Positions 42,677-48,157 of a stretch of DNA of 48,157 nt are shown here, piece by piece. The DNA lies in contig LJHT01000010.1 in assembly GCA_001295905.1 (NCBI GenBank), positions 1 to 48,157 on the forward strand, written 5' to 3'. The stretch is from a beta proteobacterium AAP51 (GTDB lineage: Bacteria; Pseudomonadota; Gammaproteobacteria; Burkholderiales; Burkholderiaceae_C). The notes under the pieces are model-generated. The model was given only the letters and a program-made list of their open reading frames with translations. It was not told the origin of the DNA and did no database searches. The position numbers and the translations under genes were made by a program. Position 1 is the first letter of the stretch; every line of letters starts with the position of its first letter.

Positions 42677-44087
42677 CCTCCAACCCGTCGCCGGCATCCG
42701 GGGCTTCCGGTTCTTGCCGCTTGGCCACCTGCGCCCAGAACGCCGTCTTGCGGGCGTGCTTCTGACGCAGGGCGGCGATGTACTCGACGTGGGGCTGCAG
42801 CGGCGCCCAGTCTGGCGTGTGGTCGGCGATAGCGTGCAGTTGGTGCCAGTAGCGCGCGGCATGGCCGTAGGCGGGTGAGTACGCCTTGGCGAGGATGGCC
42901 TCAAGCAGGGCGCGCACCACCGCTGTGGCGCCGCGCCGGCATTGCTGGGCCTCCAGGGACTCGGACAGCGGTACGAGCCAGTTGTAGTCCTGGCCGGTGA
43001 TGCGGCCCGGTTCGGCCACCAGGACCTGCTCGGCTTCCGTAAAGCAGCCGATCTCCATAAGCAGCCGCGCGGCGGTGACCGGGTCATCGTGGTCCAGCGC
43101 CAGTTCCCGTGCTCGCGAGACGGCTGCTGGCTGGTCTGCAGGCGCAAGATGCCCCAGCCAGGTGCGGAAATCGTCCACCGCCAAGGTCTGCTCGAACACC
43201 TGCTGCTGGATCGGGCCGCTGCGATCAATCTGGCCCAGGCGCTTGAGCACTTCGGCCAGCAGACGGAGGCGCGTGTGCGGGTGCCAATCGGCAGGATCTT
43301 CCAGCCAGGGCAGGGCGTCGGCGGGACGTCCCACATCCAGGTACTGAAGCACGAAGTCCTGTTTCTGGACCGAGTTCGGCTTGGGGCTGCGGCGCAGCGT
43401 GGCGCGAACGTGGATGTCGGGGTCTCGCAGTGCATGCGACAGCAGGGTCAGGGCGCCGAGGTCGGGGCGATACCCGCCAGCGAAGGGTGAGCCGGCTGCG
43501 GCGGCCGCATCTAGCTCGCGCTCCAAAGCGGCCACAAGATCACGCAGCTGGACCTGCGACAGCAACAGGTCGGCCTGTAGCCACAACGCCTCGCGCGCGC
43601 CGAACTTGTCGGCTTCAGCCAAGCGACGCAGGCGGGCGGGCCAGACGTCGGCCGGGCTCTCGCAGCGGGCGGCGGCCTGCAGCCACAGGCGGCAGGCTGA
43701 GCGCATCGCGTTACCGATGCGACCGCTGGAGTCATCGGCGCGGTTGAAGATCGACTCGTCGCACTCGATGAAGGCTTCGGCCAGCGCCACGGCACTAACT
43801 GGGTCTCGGGGCAGCAGTTCGCGTTCGATCTGTGACAGCCAGGCCTCCGCTTCGGCCGCCCACTCGATGCTGGCTCGGTAATCCAGGAAGCGGGTCTGCC
43901 GGCGCCAGCCGTTGAGTGTCTTGCGGAAGCTCGCAGCAAGCCGGTCGGGCTGGTCAACAAGCTGCAGGCGCTCCAGCCGTTGCCGCACCTCAAGATGCTC
44001 GGAAGCGAGTTCCAGCAGCAACGCCGAAAGGGTGTCGGCGTTCTGGCGGCGAATGAAGGTGCCGACGTCTTCCTTGCGGGGGGCCAT
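42663..44087 (-). CDS. DUF6880-like helical-repeat protein
   Basis: This 474-residue protein starts MAPRKEDVGTFIRRQNADTL with GGAG just before the ATG. It is built of helix pairs: SAVALAEAFIECDESIFNRA, PAAVSRARELALDHDDPVTA and EAQQCRRGATAVVRALLEAI are typical segments, and the sequence WHQLHAIADHTPDWAPLQPH near the C-terminus recalls DUF6880 proteins. It has no enzyme motif. A protein-binding scaffold is plausible. The following gene overlaps it. Confidence 0.7.
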   Translation of the reverse strand: MAPRKEDVGTFIRRQNADTLSALLLELASEHLEVRQRLERLQLVDQPDRLAASFRKTLNGWRRQTRFLDYRASIEWAAEAEAWLSQIERELLPRDPVSAVALAEAFIECDESIFNRADDSSGRIGNAMRSACRLWLQAAARCESPADVWPARLRRLAEADKFGAREALWLQADLLLSQVQLRDLVAALERELDAAAAAGSPFAGGYRPDLGALTLLSHALRDPDIHVRATLRRSPKPNSVQKQDFVLQYLDVGRPADALPWLEDPADWHPHTRLRLLAEVLKRLGQIDRSGPIQQQVFEQTLAVDDFRTWLGHLAPADQPAAVSRARELALDHDDPVTAARLLMEIGCFTEAEQVLVAEPGRITGQDYNWLVPLSESLEAQQCRRGATAVVRALLEAILAKAYSPAYGHAARYWHQLHAIADHTPDWAPLQPHVEYIAALRQKHARKTAFWAQVAKRQEPEAPDAGDGLEDDDA

Positions 44088-44554
44088 CTCCGCAATTGTG
44101 AGGGGCGACGCGGCGGCAGCCGCTGAGCGGAGGACAGATCAAGACTGGGTGCGGCCACTCGGGCTCTGCGCTTGGGCGGCGGCTTTGGCCGCAAGCGGTC
44201 TCACGCAGCTCCGTTTCGCCAATGACCGTTCCACATTCATGACCGGCCAGTCGGCCGATGCCGCGGGCGTGGCGGGGCCGAAAGACCGCTGTCACTGGCC
44301 GCGGACTGGCACTACCGACCCGAAGCGGACCTCCGCTGTCCAGATCTCGCCGCCTCAAACCTGACTGTCTGGCTCGTACGTAGAGCCGGCCGGCGCTCCG
44401 ATCTGTGTAGAAACGTCCGGGAGTAGCCGAGCATGGATGGGGAATCGGCAGTTTCTGCATGCGGCATAGCTTGGACTACTTACGAATGGCGTGCGCCCTT
44501 GGGGCCGGCTGCGGGACAAATCGCCACCCCCTTGAGGAAGGAGTTGAACTTCGA
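44088..44554. other. 467-bp intergenic region
   Basis: No frame here has a ribosome site or a convincing product. The sequence between about 44240 and 44350 reads like decayed non-coding DNA of a type common in GC-rich proteobacterial intergenic regions. It probably includes the promoter of the DUF6880-like gene close to 44088. Confidence 0.35.
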
Positions 44555-45574
44555 CTACGGCGATGTGCGGAGCATGCTCTCTCCATCCATTCCGCAGGGC
44601 GGGTTGTAGGTCCCGTGAAAGCCCATCAGTACACGGCCAAACGCGTCGACGTAGTGCGTGGTCCCTTTCGGGATGCGAACCAAGCTGGCTGAGTAACTGA
44701 CATACAAGTCAGTTAGTGCGGTTGTTTTTTGAGCAGCTTCCCATTGCCGGCTACTAGGCAATACGTCCGGATCTACAGCGGCATTCCAGAGTTCGTCCTC
44801 GGAGTCACACGCATTGCGTAGAAGAGATGCGAGGTCCGAGTGACCACGATCATCGGCCACCTCAGCCGCACTCCGACCGTCATGGGCCAGCGCCTTTACG
44901 GAGGCGCCCTTCGAAATTAAGAGCTTGCATGCCTCTAGGTTGCCAAAGTAGGCCGCCTGATGGAGGAAGGTCCAGCTTGAGCCGGGTTTCCTATATCGAC
45001 TGCATCGATTCAGGAGAACCGGGGAGCCCCCCCAAAAAGCCAACACTTGATCCCACTGGCCGACCTTTGCTTGCTCATAGGATTGTTCAACGACTTCATT
45101 AAGTCCACTCATGTGACAGTCTTCGCGTGCCGCAAGGCTGGCGCTATCCAAGGCTGGATAGTCTTCGTCCGGCTCTTCGTTAAATTCGTTCCAAGTCTCC
45201 GTGATTCGTCCTTGCGTAACTTGTGCGAAAAACTCGGTAGAGTATTTAGAACCAAAGCCGCCATGGGCGCGCGTGACTTGACGGCCGGTAGGTATTCTCA
45301 ACACCGTATTGAGCCAGTCTGCGAACAATGGCGGGCCAGGATGTAGTTGATAGAGGCCTGTGATTTCCAGCAAGAAAACTTCGCTCCGTTGAACTAACCA
45401 CCTACCAACGTATCTTCGTGAGCACGAAGAGTCCCAGAAGTGCCGACAAGAAGCGGCCGCTTCGGCAACCGATCGCTTTAGGAGCCGCGCGTGTCTCATT
45501 GGTAAGGCTGGTTCGCAGTGCAGCCTTAACTGCATGCCCTCGTAAATGATCTCTTCTGGCACCTGGGCTGTCAT
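44555..45574 (-). CDS. Ankyrin-repeat protein
   Basis: The product is 339 residues from ATG 45574 (MTAQVPEEIIYEGMQLRLHC), which has an AAAGGAGTTCT ribosome site; the frame is open to 45595. The C-terminal half contains ankyrin repeats: TFLHQAAYFGNLEACKLLIS then KGASVKALAHDGRSAAEVAD and DRGHSDLASLLRNA. The N-terminal 180 residues are unassigned. There is no signal peptide. Base composition is slightly lower in GC than its neighbours. Ankyrin repeats bind proteins; the gene may be the immunity or partner protein of an effector, but no such partner is adjacent. Confidence 0.75.
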   Translation of the reverse strand: MTAQVPEEIIYEGMQLRLHCEPALPMRHARLLKRSVAEAAASCRHFWDSSCSRRYVGRWLVQRSEVFLLEITGLYQLHPGPPLFADWLNTVLRIPTGRQVTRAHGGFGSKYSTEFFAQVTQGRITETWNEFNEEPDEDYPALDSASLAAREDCHMSGLNEVVEQSYEQAKVGQWDQVLAFWGGSPVLLNRCSRYRKPGSSWTFLHQAAYFGNLEACKLLISKGASVKALAHDGRSAAEVADDRGHSDLASLLRNACDSEDELWNAAVDPDVLPSSRQWEAAQKTTALTDLYVSYSASLVRIPKGTTHYVDAFGRVLMGFHGTYNPPCGMDGESMLRTSP

Positions 45575-46357
45575 AGAACTCCTTTCAGAGGACAAAAGTT
45601 CGAGCGAACGGGCCGAAACGGAGGGATGGCCTTGCCTCGGATGGGAACATTTACAGCGTACTCCAAGCCGGGTCGAAACAGCCCAGTGCTGCGAGTCCGA
45701 TGGGTCAGCGTAGGGTTACCCGAAGAGCCAGCTGGGCGGGTGCATTGCGGCCGTTGGCGACGAACTGGAACATGGCCGGGACTGCCAGTACGAGGTCGAC
45801 GCTGACAGCGGCCACTCGGTCTGCCGAGATCGAACGACGGCTTGTGGCCGACTGCCGATGGCCAAGAACGTCCGCTTCGCGGAAGCGTAGCGAGTGGCAC
45901 CGTGGCCCGCAGGTGCGGCCGCTTCCGGCAACGTTGAACGGCGGCAGTAGGTCGGCTTGCGCCGGTCAGGCGCGCGATCTCACCGCCGGAAAGCCGCCAC
46001 CCAACTTGAGCCACCGGATAGCTGACGTCTGCGGGCGGCAGAGGACGACCCTGAACTGTCCTTCGTCGTGACAATCTCAGCGCCGCATAGCTGCCGTTCT
46101 CTTCGCAAAGACACCGGCGGCGCTGGGTGGTACCGGCAAGCACGCGGATCTCGCACGCGCGCTCCATCGGCAGCGCCTAAAGCATGTTGTCGAACCAATG
46201 GTGCGCGCCTGGACCATGGCGCGAACGCGGCGCGGGCGCGCGGTTCGCCGCTGGCCGCCGCTCCCAGACCGGTTCGATGGTGGGAGTGCGCCACGGCATC
46301 TGACCATTGCGCCACGGAGGGCGGCGCGAGACACTCGCGCGTCAGGAGGAGGGTCCA
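45575..46357. other. 783-bp region without a convincing gene
   Basis: Several overlapping frames on both strands give Arg/Pro/Ser-rich translations with no ribosome site. The segment about 45800-45930 contains partly self-similar GAACGTCCGCTTCGCGGAAG-like sequence, of the kind seen in decayed intergenic DNA. It may be the wreck of an older insertion; I cannot identify it. Confidence 0.35.
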
Positions 46358-47956
46358 ATGCTGCATCCCATCATCTACGTGCGCGGCTATGCGATGACCG
46401 AGGCGGAGCGCAATGAGACCGCGAGCGATCCGTTCTGCGGCTTCAACGTCGGATCCACGGTGTTCCGCGCCACGCCCGACAAGACTGCACGCGCCGACAA
46501 GTTCGTCTTCGAGTCGCCGGTTCTACGACTGGTCACGGACTTCGGCTACCGTCACGTGTATGAAAACGGGGCAGACATCATGGACCCCGATTGGGCCCCG
46601 CCGCGCGACAGCGAAGGGAAGCCCGCCAGCGGCATTCCGCCGCAGTCGATTGTGATTTACCGTTACTACGACGACAGCTCAGGCATGCTGGGCACTGGCT
46701 CCGCACGCGACATCACCGAGTACGCGTCCGGCCTGAACGATCTGATCCTGAAGGTGAAGGCGCTGGTTTGCGCGTGGAAGGGGCCCGGCGGTAAAACCGT
46801 CGCGCCCGGCGACTTCCGCGTCTACCTGGTTGCGCATTCGATGGGCGGCCTGGTCTGCAGAACCTTCCTGCAGAATCCGAAGTTCGGCCGCGACGAGGCG
46901 CGTAATGCCGTTGACAAGCTCTTCACGTTCGCCACCCCCCACAACGGCATTGATGTGGCGGGACTGAATGTACCGAAATGGCTGTCGAAGAACGAGGCCG
47001 ACACCTTCAACCGCGAAAACATGGCCGAGTACCTGGCAATGCAGGACGTCGCCGCGGCCAACGGCGGGCGCGTCGACCTGGTGCCTGAAGACGTGCTGCC
47101 AGCGGACCGCATCTTCACGATGGTGGGCAGCAACCGCGGCGACTATGAAGTGGCGATGGGTTTGGTGCGCGCCTTCGTCGGCCACGGCAGCGACGGCTTG
47201 GTTCGCGTGGCCAACGCCACCCTCTGGGGTGTGGACCGCAGCACCGGCCGGCCCACACGGCCGTCTGCGGCGGCCTACTGCTACCGATCGTACTCGGGCT
47301 ACTTCGGCATCGTCAATTCGGAAGAGGCGTACCAGAACCTCAGCCGCTTCCTGTTCGGCGACATCCGCGTCGACATCTGGCTGGAAGTCAGCTCGGTCAC
47401 GCTCCCGGCGGCGCTGCAGCCGCGCGAGGCCGACGTCGAGGCGCTGTATCAGTTCGAGCTTCTCGCCTCGCCGCGCGGCAAGCGCTGGTACCTTACGCGT
47501 CGAATCTCGGAAGAGGATTCGCCGGCTTGCCGCACGCACACCGAGCTCACGCGCCCGCAGCAGGAGCGCGACCGCGTGTTGTACCTGTCGTCCGTATTTC
47601 TGATGAACCGGGCGCGCGTGAACGTGAAGAACCCCAGCCTAGCCTACGCGATGACGCTGGGCGTGAAGGTGCCCGACTACCAGGTAGAGCGCCGCTTTTG
47701 GGCAGATCAGCACTACGAGGGCGGCAACCTGTTCCGCGACACCGCCATCGTCGAGATGGTGCCGCCGGCCGAGGAAGGCGGCGAATGGTCGGTGAAGTAT
47801 GGCTGGATGAGCAAGGCGGACGGCGTGGCAACAAAGGTGCTGAAGTACAAGGTGCTGACAGACGAGGGCAGCGTGGTAGTCGAGATTCCGTTTGTCGGTA
47901 ACAACGAGCCGGGCATTAAAGGCAAGATCCGGCTTGTGATCAGCCCCTGGAACTAA
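46358..47956 (+). CDS. Alpha/beta-hydrolase (lipase/esterase-like) with C-terminal beta domain
   Basis: This 532-residue protein starts MLHPIIYVRGYAMTEAERNE behind an AGGAGGAGGGTCC ribosome site. The nucleophile elbow AHSMGG lies in VYLVAHSMGGLVCRTFLQNP near residue 160, and a FATPHNG loop follows, as in triacylglycerol-lipase-like hydrolases. A candidate acid/His region is in the segment around AFVGHGSDGLVRVAN. The last 200 residues (LYQFELLASPRGKRWYL, then WSVKYGWMSKADGVA) form an extra beta-rich domain. There is no signal peptide, so it is cytoplasmic or exported by a non-Sec route. The substrate is unknown. Confidence 0.82.
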   Translation: MLHPIIYVRGYAMTEAERNETASDPFCGFNVGSTVFRATPDKTARADKFVFESPVLRLVTDFGYRHVYENGADIMDPDWAPPRDSEGKPASGIPPQSIVIYRYYDDSSGMLGTGSARDITEYASGLNDLILKVKALVCAWKGPGGKTVAPGDFRVYLVAHSMGGLVCRTFLQNPKFGRDEARNAVDKLFTFATPHNGIDVAGLNVPKWLSKNEADTFNRENMAEYLAMQDVAAANGGRVDLVPEDVLPADRIFTMVGSNRGDYEVAMGLVRAFVGHGSDGLVRVANATLWGVDRSTGRPTRPSAAAYCYRSYSGYFGIVNSEEAYQNLSRFLFGDIRVDIWLEVSSVTLPAALQPREADVEALYQFELLASPRGKRWYLTRRISEEDSPACRTHTELTRPQQERDRVLYLSSVFLMNRARVNVKNPSLAYAMTLGVKVPDYQVERRFWADQHYEGGNLFRDTAIVEMVPPAEEGGEWSVKYGWMSKADGVATKVLKYKVLTDEGSVVVEIPFVGNNEPGIKGKIRLVISPWN

Positions 47957-48042
47957 GCGGTCAACAAGGGCGGACGACCTCTGCACGTACCTGCCCGGTG
48001 CCGGTTGAGAGGCCGAGAACGTATCGCCACGCGAATGACTCC

Positions 48043-48157
48043 GTAAGCGTCCGGCGAACCCATCTTGACGACGGGTGCGGAGCTTAGATCGAGGTGATGG
48101 GCTGCCAGTGATGCGGCAATAGTTCGGCGATCTGGCTCGCTGGCTGCGTGGGCAGCC
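48043..48157. mobile_element. End of an IS66-family element, continuing off the window
   Basis: GTAAGCGTCCGGCGAACCC at 48043 matches the terminal inverted repeat of IS66-family elements as I remember it. The remaining 115 bp contain the 3' end of the transposase gene on minus. The 8 bp just outside (ATGACTCC, 48035-48042) would be the target duplication. The other end lies beyond the right edge. Confidence 0.65.
48084..48157 (-). CDS. tnpC: IS66-family TnpC transposase, C-terminal fragment
   Basis: The minus strand encodes LPTQPASQIAELLPHHWQPI followed by TSI and a TAA at 48084-48086. The IAELLPHHWQP ending is characteristic of IS66 transposases. The gene is cut by the window edge, so only the last 23 codons are visible. 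Confidence 0.7.
   Translation of the reverse strand, partial: LPTQPASQIAELLPHHWQPITSI

Noticed and set aside
1..48157. CRISPR array, rRNA operon or intact tRNA gene
   Set aside because: I saw no regularly spaced repeats of 25-40 bp, no rRNA segments and no complete cloverleaf; the only tRNA-like sequence is the degenerate fragment at 3.1-3.2 kb.

Overview
The window is GC-rich DNA from a proteobacterium, most likely a betaproteobacterium of the Burkholderiales. That assignment is an inference from base composition, the style of the genes, a DUF3596-type integrase and an IS66-like end; no rRNA or other marker gene is present. The left 2.1 kb looks chromosomal: a periplasmic rhodanese cut by the window edge, an ArsR-rhodanese regulator and a sterol-desaturase-like membrane hydroxylase. 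About 1.3 kb without convincing genes follows. It ends in a degenerate initiator-tRNA-like fragment, a strong hairpin and a cluster of TGTGACGA motifs, which together look like one end of an integrated island.

From 3.45 to 37.04 kb almost every gene is on the minus strand, and the content is that of a defence island with several cassettes side by side. (A) 3.45-11.44 kb: VWA protein, HD-domain protein, zinc-ribbon protein, coiled-coil/BRCT-like protein, an unrecognised helical protein and an Hsp70/actin-fold ATPase. I cannot match this set to a named system. (B) 11.9-15.0 kb: an AspBHI/Mrr-type modification-dependent endonuclease, a possible small ORF, and a small-molecule-type SAM methyltransferase fused to an HNH nuclease. 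(C) 15.9-25.6 kb: NERD-helicase, DrmA-like helicase, DrmB-like DUF1998 protein, a UvrD-like helicase and an unrecognised protein. The genes are packed with 4-bp overlaps or very short gaps. This looks like a DISARM relative lacking a recognisable drmC or a methyltransferase of its own. (D) 26.0-37.0 kb: a C5-cytosine DNA methyltransferase, three coupled genes resembling the DptF/DptG/DptH restriction ATPase set (or MAD7/MAD8-like proteins), and a frameshifted Vsr nuclease. It looks like a methylation-guided version of a Dnd-style restriction complex.

At 37.3-39.2 kb lies the mobility module: an XRE repressor divergent from an excisionase-like gene that overlaps a tyrosine recombinase, with a good sigma70 promoter and a pair of direct repeats between them. 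If the integrase drives the element whose other end is at 3.1-3.4 kb, the island spans about 36 kb.

From 39.3 to 48.2 kb the content is mixed accessory DNA. It holds three small tandem paralogues of unknown function, a second XRE regulator with a palindromic operator, two small lipoproteins, a DUF6880-like gene with an overlapping partner, an ankyrin-repeat protein, an alpha/beta hydrolase, and the end of an IS66-family element running off the right edge.

Working model (inference): the C5 methyltransferase of cassette D marks host DNA, the DptFGH-like complex and possibly the DrmAB-like helicases attack unmarked DNA, and Vsr once repaired deaminated 5-methylcytosine. The AspBHI-like enzyme attacks foreign modified DNA and must be blind to the methylation made next door.
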